In this document: piece by piece, positions 1 to 8,547 of the stretch
Position numbering within the stretch: the stretch's first letter is position 1
How the letters are laid out: each line of letters begins with the position of its first letter
NCBI GenBank assembly: GCA_002482845.1
Contig: DLGT01000155.1
Location: forward strand, 1 to 21,488
Length of the DNA: 21,488 bases
Source of the DNA: Saprospiraceae bacterium UBA7687
GTDB taxonomy: Bacteria; Bacteroidota; Bacteroidia; Chitinophagales; Saprospiraceae
Direction: 5' to 3'
Program-made: the position numbers and the translations under genes
The notes under the pieces: generated by a model
The model's input: the letters and a program-made list of their open reading frames with translations, nothing else
The model's database searches: none
What the model was told of the DNA's origin: nothing

Positions 1-93
1 ATAAACAGGCGGATAAAATTAGGGTTTATGTCATTTAGTGGGTTTCAAAAGTCCTTAACGCTTTGGCGTCACACAGTCCATTTTAAGAGCCTG

Positions 94-108
94 TCACGCT
101 TTGCGTGA
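94..108. repeat. Short perfect hairpin downstream of the first gene
   Basis: TCACGC at 94-99 and GCGTGA at 103-108 form a 6-bp perfect stem with a TTT loop. It lies 43 bases past the stop of the minus-strand gene that ends at 151. No U-run follows on either strand, so it is not a typical intrinsic terminator. The purine-rich bases after it (109-126) resemble the flank of dispersed palindromic repeats often seen between Bacteroidota genes. That resemblance is an impression from memory. The remaining bases 1-150 show no gene. Confidence 0.35.
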
Positions 109-150
109 GAAGGATTTAGGATGGGTAAATTTAGAGAATTCAATCTTACA

Positions 151-1893
151 TCATTTGCTATAGGCTGGCATATGTAATCCAAAGTATTGTATAAGATCTC
201 TGCCCAACTCTATTTTAACTTTGTTGTTCCATTTAGGGAAATTCAGCATATTGTGACCAAACTTCAAATCTTTCTTATACTTTTTGCTCAAGTCTACTAT
301 TTTTGATGTGGCTTCATCGTAAATTGTAAGCATCTCATCTAAGTTTTGTGTTTTGTTTAAGGCAACTTCCATTTCTCTTCTGATGATCTCGCAATGGTCA
401 AAATATAAATTCAGATAGGTAAGATGTTCAGGTTTGTTTTCTAGATTGTATTCTGTCTTAAATAAGTCTAGAATGGTGTGCGAATTATGATAAATGCTAT
501 CACCAAACTTATTGATATCTAAAAATAGTTGGACAGCAATATCTGCTTTTTCTTTTTTGGACTCGACATTTGGATTCAGTCTCACAAAGGAGTTATTATT
601 CCAAATCACATTGTTAAATTCAAAAAAATCTTCGAAGGGATTCTGATCAGGCGTTCGGATATTACTCTGATTTTTTATTTCACTGAAGTTTAACAAGACG
701 CCATTTTTTGCAAATAAATCATATCTTTTTTGTTGCTTTTCGGTGACTTGCAAGGTTTTGCTTTTTGCCCAAAACAGACTATCCGTAGGGATGAGTGACA
801 TCTTGCGATAATCATTATGTGTGAGATCATACTTGAAAAAAGGGATTACAAATAACTCTTTATCATCGTACAGCTGCACTAATCCTTCTGTCTCGATATG
901 TCTTAATTCTGTTTTTTCTCTGCTACCACTCAAATACTTTAACCCAAATCGAAAATCCAAGAGGGTCAATCTTGTTTTTGTTCCTATTTTATTAAAATGA
1001 TAGTTCAGGTTGAATGATACATTTTGTAAAGTATCCTTAGGTCTTATAGGCAAAAAAGGGTGACGTAAACTATTGTTGATCTTTAAGTTGAGCTTGAGTA
1101 ATTGTTTGTCAGTTTTTCTGATCCACATTTCGCCACTAAATATTTTAGAGCTGTCACGCAAAATTTTGGGTTCAAACTCCAGATGGACTAAATCATTCTC
1201 ATCAGACTCAGATATCTTTCTGATGTAATACTTTTCTTTATTTTGTTCTTCTGTCAAAAATAGAGGATTGACAGGATACATTGGTGAAAAACGAACAGGA
1301 TTTAGCAAAGCAAGAGCTTGTGTACTTCCTAAATTGACAAACAGTTTATCGGCTTGATCTGTCAAAGCTACTCTTCCAGCCTTCATATAAAAATTGGGTA
1401 TATGACCACCTTGGCATTGCACATTGTAATGCATCTGCAACAATTCTAAATGTGTGGACTCATCTTCACTATATAATTCAAGATAGGCTTTTGAGTAAAA
1501 GGCGGGTGATTTGTCCAGTGTTTCTGCACAATCTCTGATCAACTTCAATAGTTTCTTATCATTGAGCGGTATCTTCACTTCTGTCAATAATTCTGCATTT
1601 GGAGCCAACAAAATAACTTTTTTTTGACTTGCTTCTTTAACCGTCAACTTTACATCTTTATACCCAATATAGGTGATCAAAAGACTATCCGTATATCTAG
1701 CTTGGTTTATCCTGAATTCACCTTCTGCATTGGTGATATATGCCGCTGAAGTGGTCAAATTCAACACATGACAATATATGAGACTTTCTTTGGTGGATGC
1801 ATCTATGATCTTACTGACTACTTCTGTCTGAGCTATTAAAATCTGTGTTACACTCAAAAGAACACACAGGATTACTACCTTGCCAATATTCAT
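151..1893 (-). CDS. Exported carboxypeptidase-regulatory-like domain protein
   Basis: This 580-residue protein begins with a signal peptide: Lys at residue 5, a hydrophobic stretch 7-20, and a likely cut after IAQ near residue 22. Residues about 25-98 look like a carboxypeptidase regulatory-like (CarboxypepD_reg) beta-sandwich, with a D-A-S-T-K-E-S-L start, a NAEGEFRI strand and an ITYIGYK strand, as in many Bacteroidota envelope proteins. The remaining ~480 residues have no motif I can name. They contain many beta-like segments (for example SFNLNYHFNK and VIPFFKYDLTHNDYRK) and recall the large exported proteins that carry this domain without a TonB-dependent barrel. There is no C-terminal T9SS sorting signal. 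It probably sits in the periplasm or at the outer membrane; its function is unknown. The start is ATG at 1891-1893, preceded by a poly-T/A-rich leader. Confidence 0.75.
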   Translation of the reverse strand: MNIGKVVILCVLLSVTQILIAQTEVVSKIIDASTKESLIYCHVLNLTTSAAYITNAEGEFRINQARYTDSLLITYIGYKDVKLTVKEASQKKVILLAPNAELLTEVKIPLNDKKLLKLIRDCAETLDKSPAFYSKAYLELYSEDESTHLELLQMHYNVQCQGGHIPNFYMKAGRVALTDQADKLFVNLGSTQALALLNPVRFSPMYPVNPLFLTEEQNKEKYYIRKISESDENDLVHLEFEPKILRDSSKIFSGEMWIRKTDKQLLKLNLKINNSLRHPFLPIRPKDTLQNVSFNLNYHFNKIGTKTRLTLLDFRFGLKYLSGSREKTELRHIETEGLVQLYDDKELFVIPFFKYDLTHNDYRKMSLIPTDSLFWAKSKTLQVTEKQQKRYDLFAKNGVLLNFSEIKNQSNIRTPDQNPFEDFFEFNNVIWNNNSFVRLNPNVESKKEKADIAVQLFLDINKFGDSIYHNSHTILDLFKTEYNLENKPEHLTYLNLYFDHCEIIRREMEVALNKTQNLDEMLTIYDEATSKIVDLSKKYKKDLKFGHNMLNFPKWNNKVKIELGRDLIQYFGLHMPAYSK

Positions 1894-2023
1894 GTTGCTG
1901 TTTTTTTTTTGTAAAATTATTAATAATTTTCAAAACTCAATAAGTATCATCACAATTAGTCAATCAAAGTGTCTTTTATGAATGGATTTTAAACGGTCAA
2001 CGTTATTCAGGCATTAACAAACA

Positions 2024-2064
2024 TTAAACCTTAAACTTTAAACGATTTAAACTAAAGCTTAAAC
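2024..2064. repeat. Cluster of five TTAAAC words
   Basis: TTAAAC occurs at 2024, 2031, 2038, 2047 and 2059, and once more at 1989. A pair of ATCGAT palindromes follows at 2065-2077. The cluster lies in the 191-base gap between two minus-strand genes, just past the stop of the 862-residue gene and upstream of the 580-residue gene. The first three words have an exact 7-base period. It could be a protein-binding array or chance in AT-rich DNA. Confidence 0.3.
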
Positions 2065-2084
2065 ATCGATAATCGATTCACCCA

Positions 2085-4673
2085 CTACAAGACCGTAACA
2101 TCTCCTGTCAAATACACTATGCTACCGTCCACTAATTCTGCTTTTGCAACCCACACATAAACACCTGAAGTGACATTTTTTCCTCCATATAGTCCATCCC
2201 AAACATCCAATGTTTCTCCAGGTCTCGATGCAACTGATGTGAATACTTGATTTCCAAATCTATCAAATATATCTAATCGATGAAAATAATACACCACACA
2301 ATTGGGATAAATATAGAATTTCCTATTCTCTAATGAAGCGTTGGATGAAAAAACATTGGGCGTAAAGGCAATATTATCTTTATCTAAATTGATCTTAACT
2401 ATAGCGCTATCCTTGCAGTTAAATGAATTTTCAACTTTTAACTTATAATAAGAGTTTACGATGGGTTGCACTGTCGGATTTGGGCAATCAGCGCAGCTCA
2501 GACCTTCTGATGGATACCATTGATAAGAGACGTCATTACTACCTTCCAGTGTGGGAAATAAGACTAGTGGTTCACAAAAATCCGTTAAAATTTCATCTTG
2601 TAACACAAGGGTAGGTGTTGGCAAAACTTGGATATTGATCCCAATAGTATCATAACAAGCACCATTATCAGAAATGACTTCATAATATCCGCTTTGCGAA
2701 ATGTCGACTGATGCTAAAACGAAGATAGAATCATTTTCAATCATGGCATTAGGCACTAACCAAGCATAATTTAATGCAGTTTCCTTATCTTCTGCAATGA
2801 CTGCAAGACGCAATGTATCTCGCACACAATAACTATCTTCTCCTTCTAGTGTGGTTATGATTTTTGGTTTTATTTCTACATCAGTATTTCTTTTTTGTAC
2901 ACAATATCCATACTGTGCAGTGATGGTATAGTTGCCTGCTCTATTTGGTGTAGCATTTTTTATGATGGGATTGGCAGATTCAGAACCAAAAATGGCGGGG
3001 CCTCTCCATGTAACTTGACCAACGGGTGACATGATGCTTGTGAGCAAAATTGAATCTCCTTCGCACACAGGACTATTGCTTCTGATACTTAGGGCAAAAA
3101 GATCGTGTGGTGCCTCCAGAAAAATAGTGGTATCTTTTAGAGATACACTACAATTTTCAAGTAAAGACCTGAATCTAAATAATTGGTATTCACCTGGTAT
3201 CAAAGAGTCTATGGTAAATGAATTGTTTTCATCAATCATAACAACCGAAACTCGTTCTTGCCAACCCTTCAAATTCCTAAGACTGACCTCATATCCTTGA
3301 CCTGGCATAAAATCAGGTGATGTTGCCACTATCTTGCCATCATTTGCCAAAATACAATCAGTAGGTGGAATGACTTCCCAAGTCAAATTACCTATAGATC
3401 TTGTAATAAAGAAAAAATTTGATCGATCTCCAAATGTAGAAGACAGTGCGTCGTCAGATGGTAAAATGGCAGGAAACCTTGGCGGCAGATTGCTAAGATA
3501 CGCTTGGTTGGATACGGGACCATCTTTTGCATCGACAGAGATTATGACTACCTCTATCACGATTTTTTCTTTGGGCGGAATCATCAGTCCTGAGATAGAT
3601 ATCATATTGGTCCCTATACCTGTGCCTGCATCAATGGTTCCTGTAAAACTATTTGTGATGGATTGGATGATAGTACCTTCAGGAAAAGTATCTTTTAGGA
3701 CCAAGTCCTTAATAGGTACGTATGAATTGTTTTCTAAAGTCAACAGAAACGTTTTTTTGTCATTATTGCAGTACATACCTTCATTGGGCGTAGTATTGGT
3801 AAAGACAAGCGAAAAAGGACAAGAACAACCATCACTAAGTACCTGTGAAGGCGAGTGAGTAAGTATTGGAGACGTCAGTCCTGGGCCAGAAATAATGGTC
3901 CATAGTTTATTTTGCTTTGGATTAAGACCAGTGGTAGAAGACCCAAAACCATAAAGAGATGATCGTGGATCAAAAACAAACCCTGCCAAATGTGTCACAG
4001 TGTTAGTCGGTATTGTACCAAGTGGTGTAACCATTCCAAGATTAGGGTCGTTAAAATCCATATTTATTTTTAGCATCGTGCCTCGGGTTTCGACGGGCAA
4101 TAATGCTGGATGATCAAAGCTACCTTGGTAGGAATAAGCTACTTTGGGATCATTGGGATCGAAAGCCAAATCAAAAATTCTTGTTCGGAAAGCACCTTTA
4201 TTTATAGATGCGGGATCCCAAAATAGATCAATCTGACGAATCAAGTTAAATTGGTCAACGACTTCAAAAACTAACATCTTATGCAATCCATGATCATAAC
4301 AGACATAATAACCATCAGCGGTACAATCACCCGCATTGGACCTTAACGTATCAACAATCGATACACTGCCTATCCTTTCTGCATTACTGAAAAGGCTATG
4401 TCTCACAATCATATTTGTGTTTTGCTCAACGCTGTAAACGTAGTTATCCACAGGATTAAATCCTAGCGCATCAAAATTCCCATTGTATTTTGCGTATAAA
4501 CTAAGTGAAGGTGGCACAAAAGGTGCAAAAGATACTTGATTGATAGAAGTCGATGTTCCATCATTAGTTATTACGAATAGATCGCCATTACATCCATATC
4601 TCTTTTGTCCTGACAGTGTGGTTACTAGACAAAGCAAAAAAAGACATTGCAGGACTAATGTTAAAAACTTCAT
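2085..4673 (-). CDS. T9SS type B sorted surface protein with propeller-like and Ig-like domains
   Basis: This 862-residue protein has a signal peptide (hydrophobic core about 5-20, cut near LSGQ at 20-23). The N-terminal ~270 residues resemble the DUF6923 type of beta-propeller-like region, with phrases such as DALGFNPVDNYVYSV and HLAGFVFDPRSSLYGFGSS. A Cys-rich link (CSCPFSLVF) leads into a DUF11-like beta-sandwich around 300-400. Two or three PKD/Ig-like domains follow (VCEGDSILL, SYCVRDTLRL and SYQWYPSEG with CADCPNP). The last ~90 residues are the gliding-motility-associated C-terminal domain (CHU_C type): FTPNVF, then LDIFDRFGNQVF, then VWDGLYGGKNVTSGVYVWVA, ending LTGDVTVL. In known systems this type B signal directs export through the T9SS to the cell surface or medium. 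The substrate or adhesive role cannot be read from sequence. Transcription probably starts at the motif at 4736-4763. Confidence 0.85.
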   Translation of the reverse strand: MKFLTLVLQCLFLLCLVTTLSGQKRYGCNGDLFVITNDGTSTSINQVSFAPFVPPSLSLYAKYNGNFDALGFNPVDNYVYSVEQNTNMIVRHSLFSNAERIGSVSIVDTLRSNAGDCTADGYYVCYDHGLHKMLVFEVVDQFNLIRQIDLFWDPASINKGAFRTRIFDLAFDPNDPKVAYSYQGSFDHPALLPVETRGTMLKINMDFNDPNLGMVTPLGTIPTNTVTHLAGFVFDPRSSLYGFGSSTTGLNPKQNKLWTIISGPGLTSPILTHSPSQVLSDGCSCPFSLVFTNTTPNEGMYCNNDKKTFLLTLENNSYVPIKDLVLKDTFPEGTIIQSITNSFTGTIDAGTGIGTNMISISGLMIPPKEKIVIEVVIISVDAKDGPVSNQAYLSNLPPRFPAILPSDDALSSTFGDRSNFFFITRSIGNLTWEVIPPTDCILANDGKIVATSPDFMPGQGYEVSLRNLKGWQERVSVVMIDENNSFTIDSLIPGEYQLFRFRSLLENCSVSLKDTTIFLEAPHDLFALSIRSNSPVCEGDSILLTSIMSPVGQVTWRGPAIFGSESANPIIKNATPNRAGNYTITAQYGYCVQKRNTDVEIKPKIITTLEGEDSYCVRDTLRLAVIAEDKETALNYAWLVPNAMIENDSIFVLASVDISQSGYYEVISDNGACYDTIGINIQVLPTPTLVLQDEILTDFCEPLVLFPTLEGSNDVSYQWYPSEGLSCADCPNPTVQPIVNSYYKLKVENSFNCKDSAIVKINLDKDNIAFTPNVFSSNASLENRKFYIYPNCVVYYFHRLDIFDRFGNQVFTSVASRPGETLDVWDGLYGGKNVTSGVYVWVAKAELVDGSIVYLTGDVTVL

Positions 4674-4735
4674 GATAGCATCATATTATTTTTTTGATGA
4701 CAACACTCAAAAGGTTTTTTCAAATGTATGTAGCA

Positions 4736-4763
4736 CAAATCTACTCATTTTTTTGAATTTCAA
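4736..4763 (-). promoter_or_regulatory. Candidate Bacteroidota promoter for the T9SS type B gene
   Basis: On the minus strand TAGATTTG (plus 4736-4743) fits the -7 consensus TAnnTTTG. A TTG (plus 4761-4763) lies 17 bases upstream, as expected for the -33 element. A second -7-like octamer, TACATTTG, lies at plus 4721-4728. Either would give a leader of roughly 40-55 bases to the ATG at 4673. Confidence 0.4.
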
Positions 4764-4830
4764 GTTATAAAGATAAGCTGACCTGGCATAAAAGGGTTTC
4801 AAATGTTGGCTAGGATACTTTTATCGGACA

Positions 4831-5316
4831 TCAAGTAAGTTGATATATAAATTCTTCTATCTCAGTTTGTCGGGCATTTGCAAAACCCTTGTCCGTACCT
4901 ACTTTGACAAAATGACATTTTTCTAAAACTTTCTGTGAACCAAAATTATCAAATGCTACTCGTCCGAAAATAGGTCTATTTTTTTCAATAGCTAAAAACA
5001 ATGTTAGCGCATGTGTCGCAATACCTTGTCCCCAAAATTGTTTATCAATCCAATAAGTAATTTCTGTGTCGCCATGCATAACAAATTTTGCTATGCTACC
5101 TACAATAGTATTGTCAAGGATAATGGTTTGGTTATTTACAGTGGGATCGGATAATAACTTTGTATACTTGTTGATATAGGCAGTTTTGTCAGTTGGGTCC
5201 GCAGGCATAAACGCCGCTAAATATCCACCTTCTTTGTCCATTTGAAATAAGAATAAGGTTTCTAAGTCTTCAACAACTGTGGGTCTAAGCTCTATATTAA
5301 GTGGATTGGTTTTCAT
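4831..5316 (-). CDS. GNAT family N-acetyltransferase
   Basis: This 161-residue cytoplasmic protein has the usual length and layout of a GNAT acetyltransferase of the Acetyltransf_3 type. It starts with an IELRPTVVEDLETLF strand-helix unit. It has the acetyl-CoA pyrophosphate-binding motif A as QFWGQGIATHAL at 93-104 (Q/R-x-x-G-x-G/A). It then has the FDNFGSQKVLEKCHF helix at 122-136, where members of this group normally read N-x-x-S-x-x-x-x-E-K-x-G-F. By family knowledge it moves an acetyl group from acetyl-CoA to an amine on a small molecule or protein N-terminus; the acceptor is unknown. It is a single minus-strand gene with 139 to 157 bases free on either side, so it is probably transcribed alone. 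Confidence 0.85.
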   Translation of the reverse strand: MKTNPLNIELRPTVVEDLETLFLFQMDKEGGYLAAFMPADPTDKTAYINKYTKLLSDPTVNNQTIILDNTIVGSIAKFVMHGDTEITYWIDKQFWGQGIATHALTLFLAIEKNRPIFGRVAFDNFGSQKVLEKCHFVKVGTDKGFANARQTEIEEFIYQLT

Positions 5317-5455
5317 TATTGTGTTGGTGATTTTAATTTTAATGTTAAGTCATATAAAATGCTGGTAAACTTTATTCTTCAACATCTATAAATATTTCTG
5401 AAATCATGTTTTTGTTACGAATTGGACACTTACATCAATATTGTGAATAGTTGTT

Positions 5456-6163
5456 CTATTTTAATACATATTTGACATTTAGTATAGAACTAACTTTTAT
5501 CTTTTCAAATTCAATTTTTGGTGGCTCATATTTTGCTTTTTCACGGGAACTGTAACCATCGACTTGTATTCCTGTAAGTTGGGAATTTATTTGATTTTCA
5601 AAATGATTATCACTTTCTGCAATATAAATTGCATTTCCTACAGTCTGTGCTAATGGTTTTGTCATAGCTACTGCCTTCTTAAACGAATTTTGGATAGCTT
5701 TTGTCCTACATAAATTTTTTATGTTCTCTAAGTCAGCATGATCTACCTTGTGGATTGAAGTGTTAGAAATACCAAGGTCTTCAAGTTGCATAAAAACTCT
5801 ACTCGCAGTTTCTGCACTTGTAACTGTCAAAATATACTCTTTTGTTTTTATGATATCCTTCTTTTTTAAAAAATAAAATTTGTAATTGCTCAGCATATCG
5901 CTTGTGGTCAAATCAACTTCAGTATTTAGTCCTAAGTTTTTAAATGTAGAGATCATTTTATACTCTTGTTCTTCTAGTGAAATTTTGTCCCGACTGGCTT
6001 TTTCATCAATAATTATTTTAATATAAATCAAATTCGGTGTAACTAAAGTATCCGCATATCCGACAACTTCGATATAAGGCTGATCAATAAAATTTTTGGT
6101 TTGTGCTAATGAAATTGAAATTACTGCCAAACTTAACATTGATATCAAAAATATTCTAAACAT
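5456..6163 (-). CDS. Exported SIMPL (DUF541) domain protein
   Basis: The 235-residue product has a signal peptide (Arg3, hydrophobic 4-19, likely cut after SLAQ at residue 21). It then has the SIMPL/DUF541 pattern: a start of mature protein reading IEVVGYADTLVTPNLIYIKI, a charged helix with Q-E-Y-K-M, a long central segment with YILTVTSAETASRVF, and a final strand IKVSSILNVKYVLK. SIMPL proteins are periplasmic or outer-membrane-associated and include E. coli YggE, linked to oxidative stress, and BP26 of Brucella, which forms channel-like oligomers. The precise role here is unknown. A -7-like element sits 61 bases upstream of the ATG. It is divergent from the BNR gene. Confidence 0.8.
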   Translation of the reverse strand: MFRIFLISMLSLAVISISLAQTKNFIDQPYIEVVGYADTLVTPNLIYIKIIIDEKASRDKISLEEQEYKMISTFKNLGLNTEVDLTTSDMLSNYKFYFLKKKDIIKTKEYILTVTSAETASRVFMQLEDLGISNTSIHKVDHADLENIKNLCRTKAIQNSFKKAVAMTKPLAQTVGNAIYIAESDNHFENQINSQLTGIQVDGYSSREKAKYEPPKIEFEKIKVSSILNVKYVLK

Positions 6164-6223
6164 GTGATAAGGTTTTTATAAAATCCATTTTATGAAATAT
6201 AGGCTCTACTAAATCTTTAAACA

Positions 6224-6231
6224 CAAAGATA
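6224..6231 (-). promoter_or_regulatory. Candidate -7 element for the SIMPL gene
   Basis: The minus strand reads TATCTTTG, a full match to TAnnTTTG, 61 bases before the ATG at 6163. I see no good TTG at the right distance upstream. It lies in the 329-base divergent region 6164-6492, which otherwise contains only AT-rich sequence and the plus-strand motif at 6452. Confidence 0.4.
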
Positions 6232-6451
6232 TCCACACCCTAGGAATAATGATAACTTTTACGACTTTGTTCTTTGAATATTCATTACTCAATAGTAAAA
6301 TGACACTCTAATGTCTAGTCTTGGCAGTAGATAAATGAGTTTTGCTTTTCTAAAATCTACAATAGATTATTCATTATCAATGTATTATAAGCTTTTACAT
6401 TTCGTTTACATCTTTTTACAAGCATTATGTCGACACTCTGATGGATATACT

Positions 6452-6459
6452 TAACTTTG
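6452..6459 (+). promoter_or_regulatory. Candidate -7 element for the BNR-regulator pair
   Basis: TAACTTTG matches TAnnTTTG and lies 33 bases before the ATG at 6493. Transcription would then start near 6466, which supports the ATG at 6493 over the upstream TTG at 6457. A clear -33 TTG is not visible. Confidence 0.4.
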
Positions 6460-6492
6460 GATGATTATATCACTTTTATAACTTTTCATAAT

Positions 6493-7518
6493 ATGAATTT
6501 CAAAATAGTAATATTCTTAATCTCTGCTTTAGGACTAGGGGCAATTGTTACGACTACGCCAAAAACAACTGATGAAGAAACATCAGGAGTCATATTTCAG
6601 TCTACAGATGGTGGCAAAACGTGGCAAGACATCAGTGCCGGATTACCCAAAAAAATAGACCCATATACCGTTTATTCAGATGATGACAACTTACTTTTGG
6701 GATTTGAAAAAGGTATCTTAAGTAAAAAGAATTTTCATGATGCAACGTGGCAAAAAGAAAACTTCCTTAATGAGCCGGTTAATCAGATTTTCCACTCCAA
6801 AACTAGCCCATATGTTTACAATGTAGACGCAGGAGTACTCCAAAAAATAGAAAATACGGGATTTTGGGTTCCGGTATTCACAGGACTTAAAAGTAAATTC
6901 ATCTTATCTATCCTAGAAACCCAAACAGGTGATATACTTGTAGGCACAACTACGGGGTTGTTTAAATCAGTAGATCATGGTAAAACTTGGACAAAAACAT
7001 ATGACAATGGCTATGTATATAGTCTTGTCGAAAAAGATCATATCATCATGGCAGGCACAGATCAAGGGCTGATACGCTCCATGAATAAAGGCGAAAAGTG
7101 GGAAATAGTTTTGTCAGACGATGGTGCGACCATCAGCGTAAAACATATCGGTTATAGTTTTTTTGCAATTTCGCAAGGTTATTTAATTGGTAAATTTTCT
7201 GGTGAAATGCCTTCTGCATCAGCTAATACTTTAAGACGTTCCAAAGATGGTGGCAAAACTTGGCAACACATTGATGAACATATAGCACCTTTCGCTTATG
7301 CCTCCAAAGTAGGTGATGGACGATCTCCTGTCAGAAGAATAAATGATGTCGAAGGCATCCAAAATTATATTTTTGCTAGTATAGATAACGGTGTGTATAG
7401 ATCTGCTGACTTTGGCAAAACATGGGAATTGGTCTTGCCATCAACAGAAAACACTTACTTTTCCATTGCAACTTCTGGCGATGTTATTTATGCTGTTAAA
7501 AAAAATGCTGGCTGCTAA
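6493..7518 (+). CDS. Exported BNR/Asp-box repeat protein
   Basis: This 341-residue protein is predicted from ATG 6493. An upstream in-frame TTG at 6457 would add 12 residues in front of a good signal sequence (Lys4, hydrophobic 5-20), so I reject it. Five Asp-box (S-x-D-x-G-x-T-W) repeats are visible: QSTDGGKTW at 36-44, KSVDHGKTW, RSMNKGEKW (degenerate), RSKDGGKTW and RSADFGKTW. They are separated by ILVGTTTGLF-type strands. This is the pattern of sialidase-like, YCF48/HCF136-like or VPS10-type beta-propellers. No catalytic Arg triad of a sialidase is evident, so a structural or binding role is more likely. There is no T9SS sorting domain, so a periplasmic location is expected. Its stop is 23 bases before the next start, suggesting one transcript with the membrane regulator. 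Confidence 0.8.
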   Translation: MNFKIVIFLISALGLGAIVTTTPKTTDEETSGVIFQSTDGGKTWQDISAGLPKKIDPYTVYSDDDNLLLGFEKGILSKKNFHDATWQKENFLNEPVNQIFHSKTSPYVYNVDAGVLQKIENTGFWVPVFTGLKSKFILSILETQTGDILVGTTTGLFKSVDHGKTWTKTYDNGYVYSLVEKDHIIMAGTDQGLIRSMNKGEKWEIVLSDDGATISVKHIGYSFFAISQGYLIGKFSGEMPSASANTLRRSKDGGKTWQHIDEHIAPFAYASKVGDGRSPVRRINDVEGIQNYIFASIDNGVYRSADFGKTWELVLPSTENTYFSIATSGDVIYAVKKNAGC

Positions 7519-7541
7519 TATAAAACAACTTATTTTTGTGC

Positions 7542-8450
7542 ATGATTTATCACAAACCTAAACAATTTTTAAGCATTCAACTAAGATATTGGACATGTTT
7601 AATATTAACTTTACTCAGTAATGTTTTATGGTCCACAGCCAGTGAACCTAATCCAGAAAAAATCAATCTAGCTCTACGACGTACGGCCGATCAACTGTTA
7701 AGAATCGCATGTGATAGCACGAGTCAGATACCATCTATCGTACAAACGAAAGATGGTATTTGGCAAATAAGGTTAGAACAAAACTTTGATTATGATAGTC
7801 TACCAGCCATTTTACAAGCTTCATTGACCCTACACCACATAGATCTAGCTTATGATGTATTGGTTAAAAAATGTGGTGATGGCACTATTGCTCTAGGATA
7901 CAATCATCTTGATTTCCAACAGCAAGGTAATGTAGCTTGTGGAGGCAGAAAAAGGTCGGAAGAATGTCAGTTCATAGAAGTATCCTTTATACCGTCAACA
8001 TCGAAAACTTCAACTGCCCTTTCCAATAGTTTATGGTTATTTTTGATAGTGGCAGGATTCCTTGGCATTTGGTTATATAAACGTACACCATCAGCAGATC
8101 CAAGCCCAACCACTAACACAAACACCGAACCTGAAACACTGGGATTGATAAATCTTGGTAACTCAAAATTTGATCTAGCTAACCAAATCTTGATATGTGG
8201 AGATTCCAAACAATCACTTACTTTCAGAGAAGCAAAACTTTTGTCATTATTTGTTGCCAATATCAATAAAGTCTTGGAACGAGAATATATCATACAACAA
8301 GTATGGGCTGATGAAGGTGTTTTGGTGGGTAGAAGTGTAGATGTTTTTGTATCTAGACTACGTAAAAAAATGGCCGATGATGATAGCCTTTCTTTAAATG
8401 TGGTTCATGGGGTAGGGTATCGATTGGAATGTAGTTTGGTACATGGTTAG
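7542..8450 (+). CDS. Membrane-spanning winged-helix transcriptional regulator
   Basis: The product is 302 residues from ATG 7542; the in-frame TTG at 7536 adds only two residues. The N-terminus is Lys/Arg-containing and hydrophobic at 17-30, acting as a signal or anchor. A ~120-residue domain follows (NLALRRTADQLLRIACDST, then WQIRLEQNFDYD) that ends with four cysteines: one at about 111, then CGGRKRSEEC at 133-142. A transmembrane helix spans about 163-178. After a Pro/Thr linker, residues about 200-298 form an OmpR/PhoB-type winged helix: LTFREAKLLSLF, an I-I-Q-Q-V-W helix, RSVDVFVSRLRKKM as recognition helix, and the VHGVGYRLE wing hairpin. The likely topology is a periplasmic sensor and cytoplasmic DNA-binding domain: a one-component system with DNA-binding at the C-terminus, the reverse of CadC/ToxR. 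I recall similar proteins in Flavobacteriia with the same CGGR...C motif. Its target is unknown; the co-transcribed BNR gene is a candidate. Confidence 0.8.
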   Translation: MIYHKPKQFLSIQLRYWTCLILTLLSNVLWSTASEPNPEKINLALRRTADQLLRIACDSTSQIPSIVQTKDGIWQIRLEQNFDYDSLPAILQASLTLHHIDLAYDVLVKKCGDGTIALGYNHLDFQQQGNVACGGRKRSEECQFIEVSFIPSTSKTSTALSNSLWLFLIVAGFLGIWLYKRTPSADPSPTTNTNTEPETLGLINLGNSKFDLANQILICGDSKQSLTFREAKLLSLFVANINKVLEREYIIQQVWADEGVLVGRSVDVFVSRLRKKMADDDSLSLNVVHGVGYRLECSLVHG

Positions 8451-8547
8451 TTTTACGGATAAAAAAACTTTAAATGTGGCAAATTAATTTTATGAATCAA
8501 CGGTCTTGACTATGAACCTTTCAATTTTAAAAATTAACTATTTGACT

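Noticed and set aside
94..108. Intrinsic terminator for the gene ending at 151
   Set aside because: The hairpin is perfect but has no U-run on the minus strand, so it is listed only as a hairpin repeat.
3334..3858. Plus-strand open frame of 174 codons
   Set aside because: It is antisense within the 862-residue T9SS type B gene, whose own frame carries domain signatures throughout. The antisense peptide has no recognisable motif.
6457..6492. Upstream TTG start for the BNR gene
   Set aside because: It would put 12 residues before a good signal peptide and overlaps the -7-like motif at 6452-6459. ATG 6493 is better.
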